DNA of 64,000 nt from an uncultured Eubacteriales bacterium (GTDB lineage Bacteria > Bacillota > Clostridia > Christensenellales > Aristaeellaceae), in the NCBI GenBank assembly GCA_902764875.1, contig CACWXP010000014.1:22716-86715 (forward strand). The letters are read 5' to 3'. The position numbers and the translations under genes were made by a program. The notes under the pieces are model-generated. The model saw only the letters and a program-made list of their open reading frames with translations. It had not been told where the DNA came from and made no database searches. Position 1 is the first letter of the stretch; every line of letters starts with the position of its first letter. Positions 24,289 to 33,430 of the stretch are shown one piece after another.

Positions 24289-25869
24289 TCAGATTCCCAG
24301 CAAATCACTGAAAGCCTTCAGCGCGCCGTCCGTTTCATGGGCCAGCACGCGTTTCGCCAGCACCTTGCCCAGCTGTACGCCTTCCTGGTCAAAGCTGTTC
24401 AGGTTCCAGAGGAATCCCTGGAACATCACCTTGTTCTCGAAGTGGGAAAGCAGCGCGCCCAGCGCTTCCGGCGTCAGTTTCTCGCCGATAATGATGCTGG
24501 AGGGGCGGTTCCCGGCGAAGTACTTGTTCCGGTTTTCGTCCTCCTTGCCGCAGGCAAAAGCCATGATCTGGGCCGCCACGTTGGCGCCCAGCTTCTGCTG
24601 GCTGGTGCTGCCCTGAATCACAACGTCCGTTTCCGCCTGGCTCTTCTTCAAGCCGATGAACTGCAGCGGGATGATATCCGTTCCCTGGTGAAGCAGCTGA
24701 TAGAAGGAATGCTGTCCGTTGGTGCCGGGTTCGCCGAAGATCACCGGCCCTGTCACATAAACCACCGGCTCGCCGAAGCGGTTCACGCTCTTGCCGTTGG
24801 ATTCCATGTCAAGCTGCTGCAGATGGGCCGGGAACCGGCTCAGCGCCTGGCTGTAGGGCAGCACCGCCGTGCAGGGATAGCCCAGAACGTTCCGCTCGTA
24901 AACGCCGATCAGCGCGTCCAGCATCGCCGGGTTTTTCAGCGGATCCTTTTCCGTTGCCAGTTTGTCTTCCTCCGCGGCGCCCTGCAGGAACCGGTCAAAG
25001 ATTTCCGGTCCGAAGGCCAGGGACAGCACTGCGCCGCCCACGGCGGATGTGGAAGAATAGCGACCGCCGATATAGTCATCCATGAAGAAGGCCGCCAGAT
25101 AGTCGCTGCTCTTCGCCAGGGGTGAAGTCTCGCTCGTCACGGCAATCATGTGCTTCGAGGCGTCCAGCCCCTGCTTCGCCAGCGCGTCCTTGACGAAGGC
25201 TTCGTTCGTCAGGGTTTCCAGCGTGGTTCCGCTCTTGGAAACCAGCACGAAGATCGCGTGGGCCGCGTCGGTCTCGCAAAGCACGCCGGCCGCGTCGTCC
25301 GGATCCACGTTGCTGATGAACTTCGCCGTCATTTTAAAGCAGCCGTTCTTTTTAGCCCAGTTTTCCAGCGCCAGATACATGGCCCGGGGCCCCAGGTCGC
25401 TTCCGCCGATACCGATTTGCACGACCGTGGTAAATTTCTCGCCTTTTTCGTTGAGAATCTCGCCCCGGTGCACTTTCCCGGCGAATTCCGCAATCTTTTT
25501 CTGCTGCTCCGTATAGAAGGCGCGCTTGTCGACGCCGTCGGCGATCACCGCCTTGCCCAGCTGCCCCCGGGTCAGCTGGTGCAGCACCCTGCGCTTCTCG
25601 CCGGTGTTGATCACTTCGCCGCTGTACAGCTCCTCAAACTTCTCCGCCAGGCCGCATTCCTCCGCCAGCGCTTTCAGCTGCGCAAGAATTCCATCGTCCA
25701 CCTGTTTCGCGGCATAATAATAGGAAAGTCCGGCAGCCATCGGAACCCGGTACTTCGCCACCCGGGCCGCTCCCGCGTCCCCGGCAAGCGCTTTTGTCAG
25801 GTCAACCTTCCGGCTGTCAGCAAGATCCTTAAATGATTTTAATGTATCGAGATTTTTCCACTGTGCCAT
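24289..25869 (-). CDS. pgi: Glucose-6-phosphate isomerase
   Basis: 526 residues, the long form. It interconverts glucose-6-P and fructose-6-P. VVQIGIGGSDLGPRAMYLA, FVLVSKSGTTLETLTNEAF and GGRYSSTSAVGG are the sugar-phosphate loops, and GQHSFYQLLHQGTDIIP contains the catalytic region. GGAGGG precedes the ATG. It has its own promoter and is convergent with tsaC, with no clear terminator between them. Confidence 0.95.
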   Translation of the reverse strand: MAQWKNLDTLKSFKDLADSRKVDLTKALAGDAGAARVAKYRVPMAAGLSYYYAAKQVDDGILAQLKALAEECGLAEKFEELYSGEVINTGEKRRVLHQLTRGQLGKAVIADGVDKRAFYTEQQKKIAEFAGKVHRGEILNEKGEKFTTVVQIGIGGSDLGPRAMYLALENWAKKNGCFKMTAKFISNVDPDDAAGVLCETDAAHAIFVLVSKSGTTLETLTNEAFVKDALAKQGLDASKHMIAVTSETSPLAKSSDYLAAFFMDDYIGGRYSSTSAVGGAVLSLAFGPEIFDRFLQGAAEEDKLATEKDPLKNPAMLDALIGVYERNVLGYPCTAVLPYSQALSRFPAHLQQLDMESNGKSVNRFGEPVVYVTGPVIFGEPGTNGQHSFYQLLHQGTDIIPLQFIGLKKSQAETDVVIQGSTSQQKLGANVAAQIMAFACGKEDENRNKYFAGNRPSSIIIGEKLTPEALGALLSHFENKVMFQGFLWNLNSFDQEGVQLGKVLAKRVLAHETDGALKAFSDLLGI

Positions 25870-25913
25870 TTTTCCGCCCTCCGCATCCTGTTTATTTGGG
25901 ATTCAACAGGAGT

Positions 25914-25942
25914 ATTATACCGCGCCGGGCGTTCTCTTTCAA
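25914..25942 (-). promoter_or_regulatory. pgi promoter
   Basis: TTGAAA (25937-25942), 17-base spacer, TATAAT (25914-25919) on the minus strand, placed between the stop of the ABC ATPase gene and pgi. Confidence 0.87.
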
Positions 25943-25970
25943 GCTGTTCGGGAATTCAGGATCCGTCTGT

Positions 25971-26711
25971 TCATGTATTCAGAATCCGTTTCAGGAATTC
26001 CCGGGTCCTCGGGCTCTCCGGATCGGAGAAGATTTTGGAAGGTTTCCCTTCTTCTTCAATCACCCCGTCCGCCATGTAAACCACATGGGTGCTCACATCC
26101 CGGGCGAAAGCCATTTCATGGGTTACCACCAGCATTGTCATCCGGTCCTTCGCCAGCGATTTCATTACGTCCAGCACCTCGCCCACCATTTCCGGGTCCA
26201 GGGCCGAAGTCGGTTCGTCAAACAGCAGCACTTCCGGCTCCATGGCCAGGGCGCGGGCGATGGCGACGCGCTGTTTCTGACCGCCGGAAATCTGGTCCGG
26301 CCGCGCGTTGATATACGGCGCCATGCCCACCTTGTTCAGATAGTAAAGCGCCCGGTTCTTCGCTTCCTCCTTCGGAATTTTGGAAACCTTCTGCTGGCCG
26401 ATCATGCAGTTGCCCAGCACCGTCAGGTTGCTGAAAAGGTTGAAGTTCTGGAAAACCATACCCACCTTAGCCCGGTAGGCGGAAGGATTGATCTTCCCCG
26501 CCGTCACGTCCTGCCCGTGGAAAAGGATTTCGCCGGTGGTCAGCGTTTCCAGCAGGTTGATGCAGCGCAGCAGCGTGGATTTTCCGCTGCCGCTGGCGCC
26601 GATTATGGAGGTCACGTCTCCTTTGTCCACGGTGAAATCAATGTCCTTCAGCACAGCATGGGTTCCGAACGTTTTGGAGAGATGACGGATTTCAAGAATA
26701 TGCTCGCTCAT
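25971..26711 (-). CDS. Amino-acid ABC transporter ATP-binding protein (GlnQ type)
   Basis: 246 residues. Walker A is [14 protein letters not shown], the signature [17 protein letters not shown], Walker [17 protein letters not shown], and the H-loop [10 protein letters not shown]. The close fit to GlnQ/HisP-type ATPases and the neighbours indicate uptake of polar amino acids. It overlaps the permease gene by four bases and is last in the SBP-permease-ATPase operon. Confidence 0.93.
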   Translation of the reverse strand: MSEHILEIRHLSKTFGTHAVLKDIDFTVDKGDVTSIIGASGSGKSTLLRCINLLETLTTGEILFHGQDVTAGKINPSAYRAKVGMVFQNFNLFSNLTVLGNCMIGQQKVSKIPKEEAKNRALYYLNKVGMAPYINARPDQISGGQKQRVAIARALAMEPEVLLFDEPTSALDPEMVGEVLDVMKSLAKDRMTMLVVTHEMAFARDVSTHVVYMADGVIEEEGKPSKIFSDPESPRTREFLKRILNT

Positions 26712-27538
26712 GCTTTCTCTCCTTTATAGTCCTTGCTGGTCTCGTCAAAGGGCGAAGCCGCGTCCCTCGGATAGCTGTATGTTCCGGCGCTCATCGTCAG
26801 CGTGTCCGTGTTCACCAGTTCATAGTTGGATTTCCCTGCCAGTCTCTTTTCCATTTTCCGCAGCAGGAAGGAAGCCACCAGCGTCAGGATCAGGTATCCG
26901 CCCATTTCCAGAAACGCGGAGGGGAAATATTTGAACACCGCGCCGGAAACCATCTTGTGAACAGCGAAGAAATCGTTGAACCCGATGATGAACATGACGG
27001 AAGTATCCTTCACGTTGATGATGTAGTTATTGCCGATCTGGGGCATAATGTTGCGCAGCGTCTGGGGCAGAACGATGTACAGCATGGTCTGCAGGTGGTT
27101 CATGCCGATGGCCCGGGCGCCTTCAAACTGGCCCGGATCAATGCTCATAATGCCGCCGCGCACGGATTCCGCCATATAGGCGCCGGTGTTGACGGAAACG
27201 ACGATGATACTCACCGTCCAGATGTCCTTGAACGACACGCCGAAGAAGTACGGCATGCCGTAGTAAATGAACACCGCCTGCAGGATCATCGGGGTTCCGC
27301 GGAAAACTTCCACGTAGATCCGGATGATGATCCTGATGATCTTCAGCAGGACCCGCTTAACAATATTGTCCTTTGGACCGCAGGGAATCGTCTGGAGGAT
27401 TCCGCAGATGAACCCGATGACACAGCCGATCAGCGTTGCGACCACAGCCAGGATCAACGTGTTAAGAATCCCCGTCAGATACATGGTATGGTATTTCGCC
27501 CAAAGACTGGCAATATCGGTAAACAATTGTGCAAACAT
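26708..27538 (-). CDS. Amino-acid ABC transporter permease
   Basis: 276 residues from ATG 27538 (GGAG six bases upstream; a GTG at 27559 and ATG at 27550 are alternatives). Five or so membrane helices include [38 protein letters not shown] and the EAA loop [20 protein letters not shown] are typical of HisM/GlnP permeases. The C-terminal 40 residues after [10 protein letters not shown] are a soluble tail. It follows the binding-protein gene across a strong hairpin. Confidence 0.93.
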   Translation of the reverse strand: MFAQLFTDIASLWAKYHTMYLTGILNTLILAVVATLIGCVIGFICGILQTIPCGPKDNIVKRVLLKIIRIIIRIYVEVFRGTPMILQAVFIYYGMPYFFGVSFKDIWTVSIIVVSVNTGAYMAESVRGGIMSIDPGQFEGARAIGMNHLQTMLYIVLPQTLRNIMPQIGNNYIINVKDTSVMFIIGFNDFFAVHKMVSGAVFKYFPSAFLEMGGYLILTLVASFLLRKMEKRLAGKSNYELVNTDTLTMSAGTYSYPRDAASPFDETSKDYKGEKA

Positions 27539-27560
27539 ATGATTCTCCATAAACCGCACC

Positions 27561-27587
27561 TGCCACCGGAATCATTTACCGGTGGCA
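27561..27587 (-). promoter_or_regulatory. Intercistronic hairpin between binding protein and permease genes
   Basis: TGCCACCGG and CCGGTGGCA form a perfect nine-bp stem with no T run. In this position such hairpins commonly stabilise the upstream binding-protein message and lower the downstream genes; the role here is inferred. Confidence 0.6.
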
Positions 27588-27626
27588 AGTGCACAGATCT
27601 TTGTCGAAAAGCGATTCAACATCCAT

Positions 27627-28460
27627 TCATTCGATAGGTTGAATCTTGATAGCTTCCGCCATCAGAGCATTGAAATCATCGGCAGTCTTGTCTTTCAGAT
27701 AGCTGTTGATGGCGTCCACCAGCGCGGTGTTGCCCTTATTGACGGAAATACCGATGTTGACTTCTTCCTCGGAAACCTCAAAGTCGTCACCGCTGCCGGA
27801 AAAGTCCAGGATCTTCCAGTCCGGATGAACAATCAGTGCACCCTGGGCCGTGGGCATATCGGTGCAGACGAAGTCAACCGTATCGGATTCCAGCGCCATC
27901 AGCATGGCGGGAGCGGATTCCTGAGGAGTCAGGATTTCAGCATCTTTGATCTGCGGCAGGCAGGAGTCATACCAGATGGTGCCGCTTTGGCTCGTGCACC
28001 GTCCGCCGGCCAGGTCAGACTTGCCCTTGGCGTCGGCAAACTTGCTGTCCTGCTTCACCAGGCAAACGATCGTCGCGTAAAGATACGGTCCGGCGAAATC
28101 AACGGTTTCCATGCGTTCGGAGGTCATGCTCTGTCCGGCGATGACGGCATCACACTGTCCGCTGATCACCGCGGGAATCAGGGAATCCCATTCCAGCTGC
28201 ATCACTTCCAGCTGCCAGCCGTTGGCTTCGCAGATGGCCTTGGCCGTCATCACGTCGTAGCCGTTGGCATAAAATGCAGAATCCTTAATCGGCACGGCGC
28301 CGTTGGAATCATCCGGCTGCGCCCAGTTGTACGGCGCGTAGGCGCATTCCATGGCCACCGTCAGCACGCCGTCTTCCACGCCGGGAATCGCGCTTTCCGC
28401 GCAGGCCGCGGAAGCAAGCAGCATCATCAGAACCAGTACTGCAGAAAGAATCTTCTTCAT
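27627..28460 (-). CDS. Amino-acid ABC transporter substrate-binding protein
   Basis: 277 residues. A signal peptide (about 1-21) ends LMMLLASAACAES; the Cys might be lipidated, but Ser at -3 is atypical, so type I cleavage is as likely. The mature part is a family-3 binding protein: VAMECAYAPYNW, GYDVMTAKAICEANG, QLEWDSLIPAVISGQCD and SEERMETVDFAGPY-like SERMETVDF. The ligand is probably a polar amino acid. GGGAGGG precedes the ATG and a promoter lies at 28505-28533. Confidence 0.92.
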   Translation of the reverse strand: MKKILSAVLVLMMLLASAACAESAIPGVEDGVLTVAMECAYAPYNWAQPDDSNGAVPIKDSAFYANGYDVMTAKAICEANGWQLEVMQLEWDSLIPAVISGQCDAVIAGQSMTSERMETVDFAGPYLYATIVCLVKQDSKFADAKGKSDLAGGRCTSQSGTIWYDSCLPQIKDAEILTPQESAPAMLMALESDTVDFVCTDMPTAQGALIVHPDWKILDFSGSGDDFEVSEEEVNIGISVNKGNTALVDAINSYLKDKTADDFNALMAEAIKIQPIE

Positions 28461-28504
28461 GATTGAACCCTCCCAATTCGTTTTGTTCTTCTGAACTCTT
28501 TTAT

Positions 28505-28533
28505 TTTATGTTTCCGCCCGACAGGATACAAGT
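28505..28533 (-). promoter_or_regulatory. Promoter of the amino-acid ABC operon
   Basis: TTGTAT (28528-28533), 17-base spacer, TAAAAT (28505-28510) on the minus strand. Confidence 0.72.
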
Positions 28534-28569
28534 TTTTTTCCTGTACTCTTATGAAATACTCTTCCACAG

Positions 28570-28598
28570 AAAAATCCCACATCGCGTGGATGTGGGAA
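28570..28598 (-). terminator. Terminator after rplM-rpsI
   Basis: TCCCACAT and ATGTGGGA flank a seven-base loop, then TTTTT on the minus strand. Confidence 0.85.
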
Positions 28599-28616
28599 TA
28601 AAACTCCTGGTATAAA

Positions 28617-29006
28617 TCAGCGCTTGCTGAACTGCGGAGCCCGGCGGGCAGCCTTGAGACCGTACTTTTTCCGTTCCTTCATACGAGGATCGCGGGTCAG
28701 CAGGCCTGCTTTCTTCAGCGTGTCGCGCAGTTCCGGATCAGCCTTGCACAGGGCGCGGCTGATGCCGTGACGGATCGCACCGGCCTGGCCGCTCAGACCG
28801 CCGCCGCGAACGTTGACCATCACGTCGTAGTTGCCGACGTTGGTCAGGTTCATGGGCTGACGAACGGTCATCTTCAGGGTTTCAAGTCCGAAATAATTGT
28901 CGATATCGCGCTTGTTGATCACGATTTTGCCATCGCCGGACACCAGACGTACGCGGGCAACGGCTTTTTTACGACGGCCAACAGCGTTGAATTCTCCCTT
29001 AGCCAT
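28617..29006 (-). CDS. rpsI: 30S ribosomal protein S9
   Basis: 129 residues, ending in the conserved basic tail RRAPQFSKR that reaches the P-site t[19 protein letters not shown] and [19 protein letters not shown] are S9 signatures. It follows rplM by 24 bases, the universal L13-S9 pair. Confidence 0.97.
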   Translation of the reverse strand: MAKGEFNAVGRRKKAVARVRLVSGDGKIVINKRDIDNYFGLETLKMTVRQPMNLTNVGNYDVMVNVRGGGLSGQAGAIRHGISRALCKADPELRDTLKKAGLLTRDPRMKERKKYGLKAARRAPQFSKR

Positions 29007-29030
29007 TCTCTCTTAACTCCTTTCCGCGTC

Positions 29031-29462
29031 TTACTTCAGGTCCAGCACTTCAGGCTTCTGAGCGGCCTGTTCATGCTCGGCTCCGGCGTAAACTTTCAGT
29101 TTCTTGGCCATCTGGCGTCCCAGAGGTCCCTTGGGCAGCATGCCGACAACGGCGTGACGCACGGCAAACTCGGGCTTTTCGGCCATCAGCTTGCGATACT
29201 TGGTCTCTTTCAGTCCGCCGGCATATCCGCTGTGGTGGTAGTAAATCTTCTGATCCAGCTTTTTGCCGGTCAGCACGGCTTTGGACGCGTTGACGATGAT
29301 CACATAGTCACCGGTGTCCATATTGGGGGTGTAGATGGGCTTGTTTTTGCCGCGCAGGATGTTCGCAACCTGGCTGGCCAGACGCCCGAGCACCATTCCC
29401 TCTGCATCAACGACATACCATTTCCGGTCAATGTCTGCAGTCTTCGGAATATAAGTCTTCAA
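29031..29462 (-). CDS. rplM: 50S ribosomal protein L13
   Basis: 143 residues from TTG 29462, with GGGAGGAAAA upstream and no ATG nearby in frame. Blocks [30 protein letters not shown] and the [20 protein letters not shown] region are L13. First gene of the L13-S9 operon, with its own promoter and a leader of about 100 nt. Confidence 0.97.
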   Translation of the reverse strand: MKTYIPKTADIDRKWYVVDAEGMVLGRLASQVANILRGKNKPIYTPNMDTGDYVIIVNASKAVLTGKKLDQKIYYHHSGYAGGLKETKYRKLMAEKPEFAVRHAVVGMLPKGPLGRQMAKKLKVYAGAEHEQAAQKPEVLDLK

Positions 29463-29562
29463 CGGATTTTCCTCCCTGGTATTGTGGTCGTTTCCTTCAT
29501 GATGGTCGCATGTCGGAAACCTGTTTCAAGAGCTACCGGGGCTAGCGGAGCTTTTGATGCCA
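29463..29562 (-). promoter_or_regulatory. Structured rplM 5' leader
   Basis: The leader contains two inverted repeats: GTTTCC/GGAAAC (with a 19-base loop) and an AGCTCC..GGAGCT-type pairing around GCTAGCCCCGGTAGC. L13 leaders that bind L13 are known in Firmicutes; whether this is one needs a covariance-model match. Confidence 0.4.
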
Positions 29563-29568
29563 ACGAAG

Positions 29569-29597
29569 ATAATAACAAAATTCAACCCTCAAGTCAA
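29569..29597 (-). promoter_or_regulatory. rplM-rpsI promoter
   Basis: TTGACT (29592-29597), 17-base spacer, TATTAT (29569-29574) on the minus strand. Confidence 0.87.
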
Positions 29598-29652
29598 GAA
29601 AAATCTTTGCTTTTCGGCCGGATTTTCTTTATTTTCCGGCATTTTTCCCGTT

Positions 29653-30975
29653 TCATATTCCCGGATCCGCCGTAGTCCGGATTCGTTCTTTTCGCAGACC
29701 CTTCGGATAATGGTTTTTGATCACGCCGCCGCTGCCTTTTCCCCAGCCGAGGTTCAGGCCCCGGAAGCAGACCTGCGTCCATCCCTTCGCGTCTCCCGGG
29801 ATCTCCGCCCCGGCCATGTATGCCGCCGCGCCCGCCGCGTCCGTTACGGTCCGCAGCACTCCGCCGGTTTGCAGGAAACACAGTGCCAGAGCGTGATCCG
29901 GAACAAGGATTCTTCCGCGGTTTTCCGCGATCTGCAGTCCGGCCCGCAGCACCCGGATCCCTTTCATTTCCGGGCATTCCGGAATCCGGATCAGCGTGTT
30001 TCCGAAGGTCGCGTTCGGCTCCTGCAGTCCCGGAACGGTTTCCCGCAGCACCCGGGCCGCCTCCCGGTCCGGCGGCGCAAAGGGGATCCCGAAACGCGCT
30101 TTCTCTCCGCTGCCCTTTTTCCGCAGCAGCGCCGCGAACTGCCCTTCGCCCCGCATCCGGTGCGGCAGGCACAGCAGCGTTCCGTCCTTTCCCTCCGCCC
30201 CCGGCAGGCGAAAAGCCTCCGTTTCAAACTCCGGATGCTTTTCGAGAAAACGGTTCACAACCCCTTCGTTCTCCGCAGGGTTGTAGGTGCAGGTTGAATA
30301 GACCAGTCTTCCCCCGGGCCGTACCAGCCGGGCCGCTTCCTCAAGGATTTCTTCCTGCCGCTTCGCGCATCCTGCGGCTGCCTCTTCGCTCCATTCCCTC
30401 CGGGTTTCCGGATCCCGCCGGAACATGCCCTCACCGCTGCAGGGCGCGTCTGCCAGCACCCCGTCAAAGCATTCGTCCCAGGCGTGCGGAAGGTCCGCCG
30501 GAACCATGCAGGTCACAACGCTGTTGGGAATGCCCATACGTTCGATATTCCGGCTCAGGATTTGCGCCCGCTTCGGCACCGGTTCGTTGCAGACCAGCAG
30601 GCCCTCCCCCTTCATTTTGATGCCGATCTGGGTGGATTTCCCGCCCGGCGCGGCGCAAAGATCCAGGATCCGTTCCCCTGGCTGCGGATCCAGCACTTCC
30701 GCCGGCAGCATGGCCGCGGGCTCCTGCAGATAAAAAGCCCCGGCTTCGTGGAAAACCGTAGCCCCGGCCGTGCTTTCCCCTGCCAGGAAGAATCCGTCTT
30801 CCGTCCATGGAATCTTTCCGCCGGCTGTAAAGGCTTCCATGCCTTCGAAAGGTTTCAGGGGGTTCATCCGGATCCCGCGCAGAGGCGCTTCTTCCATCGC
30901 ATGCAAAAAATCCGGCAGCTCGTTTCCCAGCTGTCGGCTCATCCGTTCAACAAATGCTTTCGGCAGGTTCGTCAT
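29653..30975 (-). CDS. RsmB/NOP-family (RsmF-like) rRNA m5C methyltransferase
   Basis: 440 residues from ATG 30975. ILDLCAAPGGKSTQIG is SAM motif I, VLADAPCSGEGMFRRDPE holds the motif-IV Cys, and LVYSTCTYNPAENE holds the motif-VI catalytic Cys of m5C methylases. The C-terminal region (about 300-440) ends in WGKGSGGVIKNHYPKGLRK, like the extra domains of RsmF/YebU. The ATG overlaps the stop of the ATPase gene (ATGA). It is the last gene of the cdaA operon. The base modified in rRNA is not determined here. Confidence 0.85.
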   Translation of the reverse strand: MTNLPKAFVERMSRQLGNELPDFLHAMEEAPLRGIRMNPLKPFEGMEAFTAGGKIPWTEDGFFLAGESTAGATVFHEAGAFYLQEPAAMLPAEVLDPQPGERILDLCAAPGGKSTQIGIKMKGEGLLVCNEPVPKRAQILSRNIERMGIPNSVVTCMVPADLPHAWDECFDGVLADAPCSGEGMFRRDPETRREWSEEAAAGCAKRQEEILEEAARLVRPGGRLVYSTCTYNPAENEGVVNRFLEKHPEFETEAFRLPGAEGKDGTLLCLPHRMRGEGQFAALLRKKGSGEKARFGIPFAPPDREAARVLRETVPGLQEPNATFGNTLIRIPECPEMKGIRVLRAGLQIAENRGRILVPDHALALCFLQTGGVLRTVTDAAGAAAYMAGAEIPGDAKGWTQVCFRGLNLGWGKGSGGVIKNHYPKGLRKERIRTTADPGI

Positions 30976-31661
30976 TCCGCCTCCACCATCCATTCCGGAA
31001 CCATATACCGTTCGATGTCCATCGTCTCCGTCTTCAGCCGGCAGTTTTCCAGCACATTCCTTTTTCCCGCCGTGATCACCCGGCCGATCCCCATGCGCGC
31101 CGCGCAGGCGAGGACGGTTTTCTCCCCCCGCTCCACCATTTCCGCCGTGGTCCGGTCTGCCAGGTTCGTGTTGTTGATCATCAGGTCGATCTTCAGCCGG
31201 CCCCGGGCCTCAATCCGCTGCGCCAGATCGATGATATCGTCCTCTTCCATGGTCAGGGGACGCATGCAGTTGACCGCCAGGGCCACCAGGGTCTGCTCCC
31301 GCCGGGCCATAAAGGAAGGATAGTACCGGCCCAGTGCCGCCGCGCCCGTGTCGTCTCCGCCCACGTCGAAAATGACCCGGTCGGAAGGCACTTCAAAAAC
31401 GCTCTGGATCTCTGCGGGCAGCGCCGGAATGTCCACCGTCGTCATCGCGTAGGTGGGCATCAGCACGCGAACGCCCGCCGCTTTCAGTTCTTCCGCTTTT
31501 TCGCCGGTCCGAAAATAGGGATTCACAATGTCCAGATCCACCAGCGTGGTCTTTTCTTCCCGTGCGGCGTCAAAAGCAAGATTCAGCGATATTTCCGTCT
31601 TTCCGCTGCCGTAGTTCCCCGTAATCACGAGGAACCGCGCGTTCCCGAAGCATTCCTTCAT
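30972..31661 (-). CDS. P-loop ATPase of the MinD/ParA/CobQ class
   Basis: 229 residues from ATG 31661 (ATGA overlap with the upstream stop; an in-frame ATG at 31688 is possible). ITGNYGSGKTEISLNLA is Walker A; LVDLDIVNPYFRTGE follows as in ParA-like proteins; VIFDVGGDDTGAAALG is Walker B-like; NNTNLADRTT and VITAGKRNVLE follow. There is no deviant-Walker KGG at the N-terminus. No function can be given; it is coupled to a membrane-anchored protein and to cdaA-cdaR. Confidence 0.7.
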   Translation of the reverse strand: MKECFGNARFLVITGNYGSGKTEISLNLAFDAAREEKTTLVDLDIVNPYFRTGEKAEELKAAGVRVLMPTYAMTTVDIPALPAEIQSVFEVPSDRVIFDVGGDDTGAAALGRYYPSFMARREQTLVALAVNCMRPLTMEEDDIIDLAQRIEARGRLKIDLMINNTNLADRTTAEMVERGEKTVLACAARMGIGRVITAGKRNVLENCRLKTETMDIERYMVPEWMVEAE

Positions 31662-32341
31662 GAGTTCTGCTCTCCGTTTTTCTTCCATCCTTCAGGATAA
31701 ACCGGCGCGTGATAGGCTTCCCTGTGGTCGACGATGGGCCGGGGCGCATAATAATGAATTTCACGCTCCTCGTCGGCGTCACCCAGCAGGTTCACCCGCA
31801 GCCTGCGCCTTCCCGGTCTGCTTCCCGGCTTCCGGTAAGGACTGTCCAGCGGAACGGTGTAGCCGGCCTTCGTAATCTCGGCCTCGGGTTCCGCCTCCGG
31901 CATTTCCTTTTCCGAAACTTTCCATCTGCTCAGGTCGTCGTCCGTGTCAGGCTCCGCCTGCCGCCGGGGTGAAAGCTCCCGTTCCTCCGGTTCGTCCGCC
32001 CGCAGGCTCTCCGGAAAATAGTACTGTGCCGGGTCCGCCCCGTCGTTTTTCCATTCTTCCTGCGGCACGTTGTCCGCTTCGACCGGGGTCTCTCCTTTGT
32101 TTTTCAGCCTGCGCCAGAAGGACCGCCACACCTTGTAGGGCTGCCACCTGAAAAAGTAGACCGAAAAATCCACGATCGCCCCGACAGCGCAGAGAATGAC
32201 CGCGATTTTAATCCAGTTGTTCCAGATGAACTGAAAAAAGGATTTTCCTTCTTTTCCCGTAAACGCGGACCAGATGGCCGAGACCAGTCCCTGCATCCAT
32301 CCCAGCAAAATACTGAAAACGGTATTTGCAAAGCTTCCCAT
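31658..32341 (-). CDS. Membrane-anchored protein of unknown function
   Basis: 227 residues. Two hydrophobic segments lie at about 5-27 (VFSILLGWMQGLVSAIW) and 43-66 (WIKIAVILCAVGAIVDFSVYFF). The rest is a charged cytoplasmic-type tail rich in Glu, Pro and Arg, ending in repeated Tyr/Pro (HYYAPRPIVDHREAYHAPVY). I do not recognise the family. It sits between cdaR and the ATPase gene with a 12-base gap and an ATGA overlap, so it is probably made with them. Confidence 0.6.
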   Translation of the reverse strand: MGSFANTVFSILLGWMQGLVSAIWSAFTGKEGKSFFQFIWNNWIKIAVILCAVGAIVDFSVYFFRWQPYKVWRSFWRRLKNKGETPVEADNVPQEEWKNDGADPAQYYFPESLRADEPEERELSPRRQAEPDTDDDLSRWKVSEKEMPEAEPEAEITKAGYTVPLDSPYRKPGSRPGRRRLRVNLLGDADEEREIHYYAPRPIVDHREAYHAPVYPEGWKKNGEQNS

Positions 32342-32353
32342 TTTGTCGTCCTC

Positions 32354-33430
32354 TTATTCCGCGTTCTCCGCGTCCGGCACGATTTCAACCGTCACCGTCA
32401 CGGTGTCGTTGGAAAGCACCGCGTCTTCGGAGGGTTTCTGAACCTTGATCTGGAAAACGGTGGTCTCGCTCAGATCCTGAACGTTCACAACCCGGTCCAG
32501 CGCCGGTTTGTTCATCTGTTCCATCACTTCGTTCCGCGCCGCCACGGTGATGTTTTCCGGGCTCACCTTCGTGGAAACAACTTTGTATCCTTTGGCCGGC
32601 GTTCCCTGGGTTTCAATCAGGTCGCTGACGCTGAAGGATTTGGTGGGCATCACGGTTCCCTCAATCAGCACGGTATCAATGGTTGTGCCCTCGGTGGTGA
32701 TACTGAGCAGCGGGCTGTTCACTTCTTCGCCGGCGCGGTTGAACAGGCGGATCTCACCCGTGGCCAGCAGCGTTCCTTCCGTCCATTCCAGATCCTCCGG
32801 ATCCACAAACACCCGGGCAATGGAGATGGACTGCACCAGGGTGCGCGGTCCGTTCACGGCAATCAGTTTCGGGTCCACCGAAGGGTTAGTCATATACCAT
32901 TCGTGGTACCAGCCGTTCTGATAGTCCCCGCCGATGCTCACGGAGATGGGAATCCGCTGACGCACCATGTATTCGTCCACTTCAACGCTGATGGAAGAGG
33001 GCGTCGTGCCCGTCACCTTTCCGAAGGTGGCGTTGGCCGTGCTTTGGATTTTCAGTTCCTGCGTACCGATACCGTTGATTTTGGAAAGATCCACCCGCAG
33101 GTTATACGCGGAAGCTTCCGCGGTGTCATACTGCTTCTGGGGAACCGCCGCCGTTGCCGAGACGCCGGACAGCGCTTCCTCCAGGGAGCTGACGACAATA
33201 TAGCCGTTTCGCTTCATGGTTTCCTCGCCCGTGATCGAAACGCTCACGTTCTGCCACGTTTTGTCCCGGGTCAGCGAGTCGTCCTGGGAAATCAGTCCGG
33301 CCCACAGTACCAGGGAGATCAGCAGCGCAATCAGTTTCACCCATCCGTTGTGAAACAGCACATGCTTGATCGCTTTCAGGATCTGCTTTCCGCTTTCTCC
33401 CGCCCGGTTCGCAAAGGACGTATTACTCAT
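32354..33430 (-). CDS. cdaR: CdaA regulator with YbbR repeats
   Basis: 358 residues from ATG 33430, with GGAGGG about eight bases upstream and an overlap with the end of cdaA. One membrane helix (WVKLIALLISLVLWAGLI) is followed by an extracellular part of YbbR-type beta repeats (for example VSVSITGEE, ISVSIGGDY, KSFSVSDLIETQGTPAKGY). CdaR-like proteins bind and modulate the c-di-AMP synthase CdaA; the adjacent cdaA supports this. Confidence 0.88.
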   Translation of the reverse strand: MSNTSFANRAGESGKQILKAIKHVLFHNGWVKLIALLISLVLWAGLISQDDSLTRDKTWQNVSVSITGEETMKRNGYIVVSSLEEALSGVSATAAVPQKQYDTAEASAYNLRVDLSKINGIGTQELKIQSTANATFGKVTGTTPSSISVEVDEYMVRQRIPISVSIGGDYQNGWYHEWYMTNPSVDPKLIAVNGPRTLVQSISIARVFVDPEDLEWTEGTLLATGEIRLFNRAGEEVNSPLLSITTEGTTIDTVLIEGTVMPTKSFSVSDLIETQGTPAKGYKVVSTKVSPENITVAARNEVMEQMNKPALDRVVNVQDLSETTVFQIKVQKPSEDAVLSNDTVTVTVEIVPDAENAE